This document shows, in pieces, positions 1 through 6,239 of a stretch of DNA of 11,910 bases. Numbering within the stretch: the stretch's first letter is position 1; each line of letters starts with the position of its first letter. The translations under genes and the position numbers were made by a program. Source of the DNA: Gemmatimonadales bacterium (GTDB taxonomy: Bacteria; Gemmatimonadota; Gemmatimonadetes; Gemmatimonadales; GWC2-71-9); NCBI GenBank assembly GCA_025924275.1, contig JAICEH010000044.1, forward strand, positions 1-11,910, read 5' to 3'. The notes under the pieces are model-generated. The model was not told the DNA's origin. It did not search any database and saw only the letters and a program-made list of their open reading frames with translations.

Positions 1-635
1 AACGTCATGAACGCGGCCGGGATGGTCGGCACGATCGTGGCCGCGAAGAGGTACCCGATGGCGGGGAGGTCGCGGATCCGGCCCAGCTCGGGGCGCGGCG
101 CGATCACCGGCCACCAGAGGGCGAGCCCGCCCGCCAGCCAGGCCATGTCGATCGCGAATGAGCCGAGCTGCCAGGGACGGAGGGTGTCCACCACCCGCGG
201 CAGGTGGGTGCCAAGCATGGTCGCGTAGAAGCACAGCAGCCCGGGGAGGGGGCGGGCGAGAAACCCGAGCACCGGGCCGATCCGGGGCCTCGCCCCCAGG
301 GCTCGCCACGCCCAGGCCGGGACGCCGAGCAGCAGGAGGGGCGGCGCCACGAGCGCGTAGAGGATCCACTGCACGGTATGGAGGCTGAGCAGGTAACCGG
401 ATCCGAGGGCGCCGACGGGCCAGTCCGACGCCACCCAGAGGGCGAGCGCCCCGTAGCCGTAGCTCGCCGCCTGCAGCGGGCGGACCACCCGAGCTCCCGG
501 CGGAACCGATCGGGCGAGCCGCCGGAGCCCCCACGCATACCAGGCGACCAGGCCGGCGATGAAGAGCCACACGCCCGGGTACGCTTGCCAGGTCCAGGTC
601 CACGCGACGTCCCGGGCCGAGCACCACCAGGTCAT
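1..635 (-). CDS. ctaG: Cytochrome c oxidase assembly protein, CtaG/caa3_CtaG family (3' end missing)
   Basis: This is a polytopic membrane protein of the caa3_CtaG family, which helps assemble the copper centre of caa3-type cytochrome c oxidase. The start is complete but the gene runs off the left edge, so 211 codons are visible; full-length relatives are usually near 270-300 residues. The best signature is the stretch from about residue 67 to 104: W-x3-DWP (D71, W72, P73), then GYLLSLHTVQ (H86, Q89), then APPLLLLG, all typical of the family. About six hydrophobic segments are visible, near residues 22-37, 54-70, 80-104, 122-140, 158-176 and 192-210. The ATG at 635 lies 19 bp after the stop of the Sco-PCu(A)C gene, with an AGG about 8 nt upstream. 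The neighbour is also a copper-delivery factor, which supports the call. What lies beyond the edge is unknown; oxidase genes would be expected but are not seen. Confidence 0.9.
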   Translation of the reverse strand, partial: MTWWCSARDVAWTWTWQAYPGVWLFIAGLVAWYAWGLRRLARSVPPGARVVRPLQAASYGYGALALWVASDWPVGALGSGYLLSLHTVQWILYALVAPPLLLLGVPAWAWRALGARPRIGPVLGFLARPLPGLLCFYATMLGTHLPRVVDTLRPWQLGSFAIDMAWLAGGLALWWPVIAPRPELGRIRDLPAIGYLFAATIVPTIPAAFMT

Positions 636-654
636 TGGGGTCGCCTGGGGGCGC

Positions 655-1662
655 TCACCGGAGCGCGACGTCCTCGTAGTCGAGCAGGGGGAGCCGGAGG
701 GTGCGCGGGCCCTGGAGGCGGAACTGGAGCCGAAGCGTGATCGTGTCGCCCGGCCGGAGGGGGCGGGTGAGTCCCTCGAGCATCAGGTGCAGGCCGCCCG
801 GGGCCATCCGGAGCGGAGTCCCCGGGGGAATGGCCAGCGCGTCCACGCGGCGCATCACCAGCAAGTCGTTCTCCCGCGCCGTCTGGTGGACGTGCACGGA
901 GTCGGCATCGGGCGAGCTCAGGCCGACGAGGGTATCCACCAGCGCCACGGTGCTGCGGATCACCGGATAGGCCGCGCTGGCCTGCCCACCGGCGGGAGCC
1001 AAGGCGAATCCCTCGCGGTAGGCGTCGCGCGCCGGTGCCAGCGCGACCGCAGCGGCCACCGGCGGGGCCACGTTGAGGAGCCGCCGGATTTCCACCGCCC
1101 AGTCGTTCTGGCGCTGCCCGAAGGGATAGGCGGTGCGTGCCGTATCGTCCGCGCCGAACGCGATCACCTGCGCCGCGTGTCCCATGAGGTACCCGCCCCC
1201 GGGGCCCGGCGCCTCGCGGACCGCCGGCGCCAGGCCGAACAGTCGCTGCACCGAATCCACCTGGGCCTCGGTGCCGGTGAGCCCCACGAAGTCCCGGCTG
1301 AAGTGGTCGAGCCAGGCGCGGAGCGCGGTGGCGGAGTCGCGGGCCGGGTCGGTGGTGACGAAGACCACCACCAGCCGGCCCTGGTCCTCCGGTGCCAGGT
1401 CCCGGATCGCCGATGCGAGGCCTGCCATCTGCACGGGGCAGATGTCCGGGCAGGAGGCATACCCGAAGAAGAGGAAGGTGAGCCGCCCCGCGGTGGACTC
1501 GCGGAAGTGCCACGCCCGCGAATCGGTGGCCGTGAGCGTGAAGTCGTGCCGGGGGATCGGCTCGACCAGGTCGACCCCGCCACCCGGAGGCAGCGGCTCT
1601 CCACCGCACGCGAGGGCGGTGAAGGAGAGGAGGACGGCAGCCAGCCGGGGTCGCTTGGCCAT
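655..1662 (-). CDS. Sco1/SenC-PCu(A)C fusion lipoprotein, copper chaperone for cytochrome oxidase
   Basis: This 335-residue protein carries two copper-handling domains. It begins with a lipoprotein signal: a basic N-terminus, a hydrophobic stretch and a lipobox with Cys19, so it should be membrane-anchored outside the cytoplasm. Residues about 35-197 are a Sco1/SenC thioredoxin-like domain with the CxxxC pair C71/C75 (CPDIC) and the distal ligand H162 (YLMGH). Residues about 225-335 are a PCu(A)C (DUF461) domain with an exact H-x10-M-x21-H-x-M copper(I) motif at H259, M270, H292 and M294. Known Sco and PCu(A)C proteins pass copper to the CuA site of cytochrome c oxidase. They are normally separate proteins; here both keep all visible ligands in one chain. 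The gene sits 12 bp after the esterase stop and 19 bp before ctaG, so it is probably co-transcribed. The Shine-Dalgarno is weak. The lipoprotein signal at residue 1 supports this start. Confidence 0.95.
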   Translation of the reverse strand: MAKRPRLAAVLLSFTALACGGEPLPPGGGVDLVEPIPRHDFTLTATDSRAWHFRESTAGRLTFLFFGYASCPDICPVQMAGLASAIRDLAPEDQGRLVVVFVTTDPARDSATALRAWLDHFSRDFVGLTGTEAQVDSVQRLFGLAPAVREAPGPGGGYLMGHAAQVIAFGADDTARTAYPFGQRQNDWAVEIRRLLNVAPPVAAAVALAPARDAYREGFALAPAGGQASAAYPVIRSTVALVDTLVGLSSPDADSVHVHQTARENDLLVMRRVDALAIPPGTPLRMAPGGLHLMLEGLTRPLRPGDTITLRLQFRLQGPRTLRLPLLDYEDVALR

Positions 1663-1674
1663 CGGGCCCGGAAT

Positions 1675-2562
1675 CTAATACGACCCGGCCCGGGGGTGGC
1701 GAGCGAACACGGCCCAGGCCGCCTCCGCCCCCCGGAGCCGGTCGCTCCGCGGGCCGACCAGCTTGGCCGGCAGCAACCGCGGGCCTCCGGGCCAGACGTG
1801 ACCGAGGCCCTCGACGACCACCATCTCCGCCTCGACGCCGTCCGGACCCGGCCCCAGCTGCCAGCGGGCCAGGCCGGCCTCCCGCCGCGCCACCGCTCGT
1901 GCGGGGTCGAACCCGAGCGCGGCCCCCCAGCGGTCGAACGACTCCCGGGGCGCGGGGTGGCGCTCCCGCGTCCCCCAGGGCGTCTGGACCTCCCCGCCGG
2001 CGATCGGGTTGAGCGGGTCCTGGTCGCCCACGACGTACAACAGGGGCACGCCAGGCACCACCCGGGCCGGGGTCACCCAGCAGTGCCCGGCGAAGGCCGC
2101 GATCGCGGCCATCCGCAAGGGCCGCTCGGCGCCCAGCCGGAACGCGAACGACGCGCCGTTGGAGAAGCCGCACGCGGATACCCGGCGGGCGTCCACCGGT
2201 TCGGCGCCGAGCAGGTGGTCGATGAGCGCCACGGCGAAGCCCACGTCGTCGGTCGCGCGCCGGGCGGTGTGCCCCCGGCCCGAGCCGTCGTTCCACGCCT
2301 GCGGGTTGAGCCGGAAGGTCGGCGGCGCGGCGGGATCCCTCGAGGTGCCCTGGGGGAAGGCGACCAGGAGGCCCTCCCGGTCGGCGACCCTGGGCCAGTC
2401 GGTCTGACCGGCGGCGAGCTCGGCGGTGGCCCCCGCGCCGTGGAACATCAGCACGAGCGGCCGGGGCCCCGGCGGCGGTGCGACGGGTCGATGGAGGAGC
2501 CAGCGGCGCCGCTCGCCGTGGAGGACCAGGGCACCGGCCGCGAGGCGCTCGGTCGCCGTCAT
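1675..2562 (-). CDS. PHB depolymerase/LpqC-family alpha/beta-hydrolase esterase
   Basis: This 295-residue protein is an alpha/beta-hydrolase of the esterase_phd/LpqC group, which includes poly(3-hydroxybutyrate) depolymerases and feruloyl esterases. The oxyanion motif is FHGAG (about 40-44). A 'W-N-D-G' stretch (90-93) followed by DDVGF (105-109) is typical of the group. The nucleophile is Ser134 in GFSNGA. The likely acid is Asp182 in GDQDPLNP, and the catalytic His is H255 in GHVWPGG. The triad is therefore complete. No signal peptide is evident, unlike many secreted LpqC-type enzymes, so it may act in the cytoplasm; the substrate cannot be deduced. It is first in the operon with the copper-chaperone fusion and ctaG, a grouping with no obvious functional logic. 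The ATG at 2562 is preceded by only a weak Shine-Dalgarno. The 69 bp gap to the divergent TauE-like gene must hold its promoter. Confidence 0.88.
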   Translation of the reverse strand: MTATERLAAGALVLHGERRRWLLHRPVAPPPGPRPLVLMFHGAGATAELAAGQTDWPRVADREGLLVAFPQGTSRDPAAPPTFRLNPQAWNDGSGRGHTARRATDDVGFAVALIDHLLGAEPVDARRVSACGFSNGASFAFRLGAERPLRMAAIAAFAGHCWVTPARVVPGVPLLYVVGDQDPLNPIAGGEVQTPWGTRERHPAPRESFDRWGAALGFDPARAVARREAGLARWQLGPGPDGVEAEMVVVEGLGHVWPGGPRLLPAKLVGPRSDRLRGAEAAWAVFARHPRAGSY

Positions 2563-2593
2563 CCCGGGCTGGTGCGCCGAGCGCGGCGCGCGC

Positions 2594-2599
2594 TATGAT
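2594..2599 (+). promoter_or_regulatory. Probable -10 box for the TauE/SafE-like gene
   Basis: TATGAT is an isolated AT-rich hexamer in a very GC-rich gap between divergent genes and matches the sigma-70 -10 consensus at five of six positions. It would start a transcript near 2606, giving a leader of about 25 nt before the GTG at 2632. No convincing -35 element is present at 16-18 bp upstream, so the assignment is tentative. A GGAG Shine-Dalgarno follows at 2621-2624, 7 nt before the GTG. Confidence 0.4.
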
Positions 2600-2631
2600 C
2601 TCCCATCCCCCTCCCTCTCCGGAGCTCGCGC

Positions 2632-2997
2632 GTGTCGTTCCTGGTCTTCCTCCTGATCGGCCTGGCGGCCGGTGTCCTCTCGGGACTCTTCGGCATCGGC
2701 GGCGGGGTGGTGATCGTCCCCGCGCTCGCGGCGCTGGCACGGATGCCCTTCCCCAACGCGACCGGCACCTCGCTCGCGGCCCTGCTGCTGCCGGTCGGGG
2801 CCCTCGGTGCCTGGGAGTACTGGAAGCGGGGCCAGGTGGCAGTCGGCCCTGCGGGGCTGGTGGCCCTCGGCCTCCTGGCGGGTGCGTGGATTGGTGCCCG
2901 CGTGGCCGGCGGCGTTCCGCCCGCCACGCACCAGCGGCTCTTCGCCGTCCTACTCGCCGCGATGGCGGTCCGGCTCTGGATCTCGGCCGGCCGCTGA
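2632..2997 (+). CDS. Half-size TauE/SafE-family membrane permease
   Basis: This 121-residue membrane protein belongs to the TauE/SafE (DUF81) family of putative anion or sulfite/organosulfonate exporters. The N-terminal helix ends in GLFGIGGG (about residues 18-25), the family's glycine-rich signature. An N-A-T-G-T-S-L-A-A-L-L-L segment (about 43-54), typical of the second helix, follows. About four membrane segments are visible. Standard members have about 250 residues and eight helices built as two repeats, so this is one repeat unit; it would probably work as a dimer. It is not an obvious truncation, because the stop at 2997 falls inside a clean hairpin and the next gene is convergent. The GTG start has a GGAG at 2621-2624. 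An ATG at 2595 is in another frame. Substrate is unknown. Confidence 0.83.
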   Translation: MSFLVFLLIGLAAGVLSGLFGIGGGVVIVPALAALARMPFPNATGTSLAALLLPVGALGAWEYWKRGQVAVGPAGLVALGLLAGAWIGARVAGGVPPATHQRLFAVLLAAMAVRLWISAGR

Positions 2998-3017
2998 GCC
3001 GGGCCGGCGGCTCAGCG
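2992..3017. terminator. Bidirectional hairpin holding both stop codons
   Basis: A perfect 9-bp inverted repeat (CGCTGAGCC at 2992-3000, GGCTCAGCG at 3009-3017) surrounds an 8-nt loop, and one extra G-C pair can form inside it. The TGA of the plus-strand TauE-like gene lies in the left arm and the TGA of the minus-strand DUF4399 gene lies in the right arm. Convergent placement argues for a shared transcription terminator. There is no T-run on either side, so it is not a textbook rho-independent terminator. Confidence 0.6.
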
Positions 3018-3440
3018 CACCACGAAATCCACCGTGTCGCGGACGGCGCCGTCCACCGGGACGTGGTCGCCCCAGGCCAGCACGGCGATGATCCGGTGCG
3101 GCCCCGGCGCGAGCCCCGGCCAGACATGGGTGGAGTCGCCCTGGCCCAGGTGGACCACGCCCGCCTCGGCGGGAATCGCCACGCCGGCAGCCGAGGGGTC
3201 GCGGTCGAGGAAGAGGTGGTGATGCGCCACGCCCGCCTCGCGCGTGCCCGAGGCCGGCGCGATGGTGACGCGCTCGGCCCGGAGCCCGACCGCCACATCC
3301 GGCCCGGTGGTGTCGCCGGCGGCGGGGGTCGTGATCATCACGGCGGGCGGAGCGGGTGCGGCCGCCTCGGGCGGCGGGGGCGGGCTGCGCTCCCCCCCGC
3401 ACGCGGCGGCGAGGAGGAGCGCGGCAAGGCGTCGGGTCAT
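3012..3440 (-). CDS. DUF4399-domain lipoprotein
   Basis: This is a small exported lipoprotein of 142 residues. A short signal (MTRRL then a Leu/Ala stretch) ends in a lipobox Cys14 followed by Gly-Gly-Glu, then a Pro/Ala-rich linker to about residue 33. Residues about 34-142 match the DUF4399 pattern: an AHHHL motif at H73-H75, then a GVAIPAEAGVVHLGQG-type segment, a 'L-x-P-G-P-H' turn and a C-terminal 'V-P-V-D-G-A-V' strand. DUF4399 has no assigned function; the conserved His cluster could bind metal, but that is inference. The open frame continues upstream, but the lipoprotein signal fixes the start at 3440, with GGGA about 7 nt upstream. It lies 56 bp after the peptide transporter stop and across a strong hairpin, so it may be expressed at a lower level or separately. 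Confidence 0.8.
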   Translation of the reverse strand: MTRRLAALLLAAACGGERSPPPPPEAAAPAPPAVMITTPAAGDTTGPDVAVGLRAERVTIAPASGTREAGVAHHHLFLDRDPSAAGVAIPAEAGVVHLGQGDSTHVWPGLAPGPHRIIAVLAWGDHVPVDGAVRDTVDFVVR

Positions 3441-3469
3441 CGGAGTGTCCCGCGCGGGGGGAGCGCGGC

Positions 3470-3492
3470 GCCGGCCCAGGACATGGGCCGGC
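3470..3492 (-). terminator. Hairpin just after the peptide transporter gene
   Basis: A perfect 9-bp inverted repeat (GCCGGCCCA at 3470-3478, TGGGCCGGC at 3484-3492) with a 5-nt loop begins 4 nt past the stop of the transporter on the minus strand. The stem is almost all G-C, so it would be very stable in RNA. No U-run follows. It may terminate, attenuate or protect the 3' end of the transporter mRNA before the DUF4399 gene. Confidence 0.55.
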
Positions 3493-3496
3493 CGCG

Positions 3497-4996
3497 TCAC
3501 TTCACCCCGTGCATCAGCCGGTTGATGAGGGGGGCGATCAGGAACAACACCACGCCGGAGGAGACCAGCGCCCAGAATCCGAACGTGTAGCCCGAGTGCG
3601 CCGACTCCACCGTCATGCCGGTGGCCCCGCTCACGTGGCCGGCGAAGATCCCCGAGAGGTTGTTGCCGATCCCGGTGGAGAGGAACCACCCGCCCATGCC
3701 GAAGCCCACCAGCCGCACCGGGGCAAGCTTCGTCACCATGGACAGGCCGATCGGCGAGAGGCAGAGCTCACCCACCGACTGGATCACGTAGACCGACGCG
3801 AGCGTCCAGAACGGGATCTTCCCCTCGGAATCCACCAGCTGGGAGAGTGCCACCATCAGCAGCAGGAAGGCCAGGGCATTGAAGAGGAGGCCCAGGCCGA
3901 ACTTGCGCGGGATCGAGGGGTTCCGGCGCCCCATGCGGATCCAGATCCAGGCGAGCACCGGTGCCAGCAGGATGATTGCGGTCGAGTTCACCGACTGGAA
4001 CCACGCCACGGGGAAGGTCCAGGCCCCGAAGGTGCGATCAACGATCTTGTCGGCCAGGAAGTTGAACGAACTCCCGGCCTGCTCGAAGAACATCCAGAAC
4101 AGCACGTTGAACGCGAAGATGATGAGCATCGCGATGCAGCGGTCGCGCGCCACCTGCCCTTCGCGGAACGCCTCGACCAGGAGGAGGATCGACAGTCCCA
4201 CGAACAGCGCGGACAGTACATACTGCAGCGCGCCTGCGCCCACCGCGAGGAGGAGATACACGATCGGGATGGCGGCCAGCGCGGCGGCGGCCACGAAGAG
4301 CACCCGGCGGCGGTCCTCGGTGCCCTCCGGCGGGCGCCCGATGCCCTCCAGCTGGCGGCGGCCGAACCAGAACCAGACCAGGCTGATCAGCATCCCGACG
4401 CCGGACGCGAGGAACACCACCTTGTACGCCGGCATCGCCTCGGAGCCGAAGACCCGGTCGGCCAGCCAGCCGGTGAGGATGGGGGCGAGGAAGGCGCCGG
4501 CGTTGATCCCCATGTAGAAGATGGTGAAGCCGGAGTCCCGGCGTTCGTCCGTCGCGCCGTAGAGCTTGCCGACCATCGTGGAGATGTTCGGCTTGAACAG
4601 GCCGTTGCCGGCGATGATCGTCGCGAGGCCCAGCTTGAAGATCTGCTCGTTGGGGATGGCGATGGCGAAGAGCCCGGCCGCCATGATCACCGCACCGAGG
4701 AGGATGGACCGCTGGTAGCCCAGAACCCGGTCGGCCACGTAGCCGCCGAAGATCGCCGCGGCGTACACCAGCGCGAGATAGGCGCCGTAGACGCGGTTGG
4801 CGGGCGCCTCCCCCACCCCCGAGCCGTCGTAGAACTGCGTCACGATGTACAGCACCAGCGCCCAGCGGATGCCGTAGAACGCGAAGCGCTCCCAGAACTC
4901 GGTCATGAACAGCATCCAGAGGGGCCGGGGATGCCCCAGGACCTGCCGGAACTCGGGTATGGACGCGCCCTGGGCTGGTGTGGCCGGTGCCGTCAT
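3497..4996 (-). CDS. Proton-dependent oligopeptide transporter (POT/PTR2 family)
   Basis: This 499-residue inner-membrane protein is a POT/PTR2 (TC 2.A.17) transporter, which imports di- and tripeptides with protons. The family hallmarks are all present. The ExxERF motif lies on helix 1 (E33, E36, R37, F38, followed by YG at 41-42). The MFS-type loop motif GGYVADRVLG lies at 84-93. The helix 4 motif GNGLFKPNIS at 130-139 carries the conserved Lys135. The PTR2 signature GFTIFYMGINAGAF occupies about 156-169. Another conserved segment, 'Q-S-V-G-E-L-C-L-S-P-I-G-L-S', lies in the C-terminal half. The length matches bacterial POTs. The ATG at 4996 has AGGGGA 7 nt upstream; longer in-frame starts would enter the PspA-like gene and have no family match. 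It is 56 bp downstream of that gene, with palindromes between, and may be read from the same promoter. Confidence 0.97.
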   Translation of the reverse strand: MTAPATPAQGASIPEFRQVLGHPRPLWMLFMTEFWERFAFYGIRWALVLYIVTQFYDGSGVGEAPANRVYGAYLALVYAAAIFGGYVADRVLGYQRSILLGAVIMAAGLFAIAIPNEQIFKLGLATIIAGNGLFKPNISTMVGKLYGATDERRDSGFTIFYMGINAGAFLAPILTGWLADRVFGSEAMPAYKVVFLASGVGMLISLVWFWFGRRQLEGIGRPPEGTEDRRRVLFVAAAALAAIPIVYLLLAVGAGALQYVLSALFVGLSILLLVEAFREGQVARDRCIAMLIIFAFNVLFWMFFEQAGSSFNFLADKIVDRTFGAWTFPVAWFQSVNSTAIILLAPVLAWIWIRMGRRNPSIPRKFGLGLLFNALAFLLLMVALSQLVDSEGKIPFWTLASVYVIQSVGELCLSPIGLSMVTKLAPVRLVGFGMGGWFLSTGIGNNLSGIFAGHVSGATGMTVESAHSGYTFGFWALVSSGVVLFLIAPLINRLMHGVK

Positions 4997-5022
4997 GCGG
5001 ATGTCCCCTGGATTGGTGGTGA

Positions 5023-5049
5023 ACGGGGCCTGCCCCGTCGGCGCGCCGA
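5023..5049. repeat. Two adjacent palindromes upstream of the peptide transporter
   Basis: In the 56 bp gap between the PspA-like gene and the transporter there are two abutting dyads. The first is ACGGGGC (5023-5029) and GCCCCGT (5032-5038), with only two bases between the arms. The second is the perfect 12-bp palindrome TCGGCGCGCCGA (5038-5049). Together they fill about half of the gap. They could be a terminator or attenuator hairpin for the PspA-like transcript, or an operator controlling the transporter; the sequence does not decide which. Confidence 0.5.
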
Positions 5050-5052
5050 TCG

Positions 5053-5616
5053 CTACCGTTTCCCCATCCGGCGCTTGAGTTCGGCGAGCTGCGCCTCCAC
5101 GGCCGCCTCGCGCGCGGCGCGGTCGACTTCCTGCCGGAGGCGCTCGGCCTCGGCGTCGGGGCCCACGCGCCCCGGCATCCCGGCGGACTCGAGCGCGCGC
5201 CACGCCGCATCGAGCGAGGTCTCCGCGCGGCCGGTGCCGACCTGCGCGCCGCGCCACATCGCCGTCAGCTCGGCGACCTCGCGCTCGGCCATGGCGACCT
5301 CGTCGGCCTGGACGGCCAGCTTCCGCTCCAGGACCCCGGCGCGCTCCCGGTGGCGGCCGGCGAACTCCTGGGCCACCCGCACGGTCTCGGCGTCGCCCGC
5401 GCCGGCCGCCAGTCCGCCCCGCCGCTCCGCATCCGCCAGCGCCCGCCGCTCGGCCTCGAGCGCGGCGGTCGTGACCTCCCGGGCTTCCCGGAGTCCCATC
5501 AAGGCCGCCCGGGCCTCCACCAGCGCGGACTCGAGGGCCGAGGTCGCGGCCCGGCCTTCCGCCGGCCCCCCGGAACGGAGGAGGGCGTCCAGCCGGTCGC
5601 GCAGGGACTCGAACAC
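5053..5616 (-). CDS. PspA/IM30-like coiled-coil protein
   Basis: This 187-residue protein is almost entirely alpha-helical and rich in Ala, Glu, Arg and Leu, with long heptad-like stretches from about residue 20 to 140 and again at the C-terminus (about 150-187). The N-terminus (Met-Phe-Glu-Ser-Leu-Arg-Asp-Arg-Leu) looks like the amphipathic opening helix of PspA/IM30 proteins. The central pattern of a long helix, a GDAET-type turn near 73-78 and a second long helix also fits that family. PspA proteins stabilise stressed membranes. This one is shorter than E. coli PspA (about 222 residues). No signal peptide or membrane helix is present. It starts with GTG at 5616 (GAGG at 5621-5624) behind a well-formed promoter. 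A generic coiled-coil protein is the main alternative. Confidence 0.6.
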   Translation of the reverse strand: MFESLRDRLDALLRSGGPAEGRAATSALESALVEARAALMGLREAREVTTAALEAERRALADAERRGGLAAGAGDAETVRVAQEFAGRHRERAGVLERKLAVQADEVAMAEREVAELTAMWRGAQVGTGRAETSLDAAWRALESAGMPGRVGPDAEAERLRQEVDRAAREAAVEAQLAELKRRMGKR

Positions 5617-5652
5617 GCAGCCTCGGGGTGATCGGGGCGGAAGGGCCGCCCA

Positions 5653-5681
5653 ACGTTAGGAGTCGCACGGGGGGGCGTCAA
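5653..5681 (-). promoter_or_regulatory. Sigma-70-type promoter for the PspA-like/transporter genes
   Basis: Read on the minus strand, TTGACG (5676-5681) is followed by a 17-bp spacer and TAACGT (5653-5658). That is five of six matches to the -35 consensus, an ideal spacer, and a -10 with the key T, A and final T. Transcription would start near 5646, about 30 nt before the GTG at 5616. The spacer contains a run of seven G/C bases (5669-5675). Confidence 0.65.
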
Positions 5682-5700
5682 GCAATGGCACGCGCGTCCC

Positions 5701-5709
5701 TGCTATAAT
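5701..5709 (+). promoter_or_regulatory. Extended -10 promoter for the small lipoprotein gene
   Basis: TGCTATAAT combines a perfect -10 hexamer (TATAAT, 5704-5709) with the TGn extension directly upstream. There is no clear -35 box at the right distance, which is usual for extended -10 promoters. The start site would be near 5716, giving a leader of about 36 nt. It lies back to back with the minus-strand promoter at 5653-5681. Confidence 0.65.
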
Positions 5710-5739
5710 GGACGATCCGGCCTCGTCCCGCCGCCACGC

Positions 5740-5745
5740 GAGGAG
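5740..5745 (+). promoter_or_regulatory. Ribosome binding site deciding the lipoprotein start
   Basis: GAGGAG lies 6 nt before the ATG at 5752. This favours that start over an ATG at 5708 in another frame, which overlaps the -10 box. Confidence 0.7.
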
Positions 5746-5751
5746 TCCTCG

Positions 5752-6225
5752 ATGCGCCACCTGGTCCCCATCGCCCTCGGCCTCGCAGCGGCATGCGGGC
5801 CGGCCGGGGCGCCCAACTGCGGCATCGCCCACATGGCCGGCGCCACGATGGTCCTCGAGCAGTTCGGCGTGCCGGGCCAGACCCTCTCGGGCGCCCCCGA
5901 CAACCTGCCGGAGCGGCTCGTGGCCCGGCTCGCGGCCGGACCGGCGTACCCTGCCATCGTGGGCCGGGTGGACAGCCTGCTGGCAATCGGGGTGGAAGGG
6001 ACCCTCCCGCCCAACGTCGAGCTCGGCTACGGCGTCCTGCTGCTCGACCCGGCGGGCACGGCGCGGGGCGTGATGCTCTACGAGGGGGACCCGATCGGCG
6101 GCGCGCCGATCCTCGGGACGGTGACGATGGGCTCGTCGGCAGAGCCGCTCCTCGGGCTGCAGCTCGCCAGCGCGATGTACGAGGACACGGCCTGCCCCAC
6201 CTTTCCCGACTCGCTCCTGCGCTGA
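5752..6225 (+). CDS. Small putative lipoprotein of unknown function
   Basis: This 157-residue protein is not recognised. The N-terminus is a lipoprotein-type signal: MRHL, a hydrophobic stretch, then a lipobox ending at Cys15 (LAAAC) followed by Gly. The mature part holds a second Cys at 23 and a third near residue 149 (ACPTFPD), which could pair outside the cytoplasm. It is mixed in character, with many Gly, Pro and Leu and no internal membrane helix. The segment 'P-x-x-L-G-T-V-T-M-G-S-S' near residue 120 looks like beta structure. It has its own promoter and Shine-Dalgarno, is monocistronic, and is followed after 14 bp by a convergent gene. A good start, a good ribosome site and a signal peptide make it a real gene; its role is unknown. 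Confidence 0.75.
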   Translation: MRHLVPIALGLAAACGPAGAPNCGIAHMAGATMVLEQFGVPGQTLSGAPDNLPERLVARLAAGPAYPAIVGRVDSLLAIGVEGTLPPNVELGYGVLLLDPAGTARGVMLYEGDPIGGAPILGTVTMGSSAEPLLGLQLASAMYEDTACPTFPDSLLR

Positions 6226-6239
6226 GCGGCGGGCCGGGG

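Noticed and set aside
559..2598. A 679-codon open frame on the plus strand opposite the Sco fusion and esterase genes
   Set aside because: It is Arg/Gly/Pro/Glu/His-rich with no domain, and the opposite strand holds two proteins with complete catalytic or metal motifs. Long antisense frames are expected at this GC content.
632..3298. An 888-codon open frame on the minus strand
   Set aside because: It crosses three genes and one of opposite direction, with low-complexity Arg/Pro/Ala composition and no recognisable motif.
3441..3689. Upstream extension of the DUF4399 gene
   Set aside because: It would run into the transporter gene in another frame and hide the lipoprotein signal at its N-terminus.
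3356..5659. A 767-codon open frame on the plus strand opposite the transporter and PspA-like genes
   Set aside because: It is the antisense of the POT transporter, with a hydrophilic, His/Glu/Arg-rich translation of low complexity and no start signal.
4997..5668. Upstream extension of the transporter gene
   Set aside because: The open frame continues in phase, but the extra part is Arg/Gly-rich, overlaps the PspA-like gene and has no POT similarity; the ATG at 4996 has a good Shine-Dalgarno.
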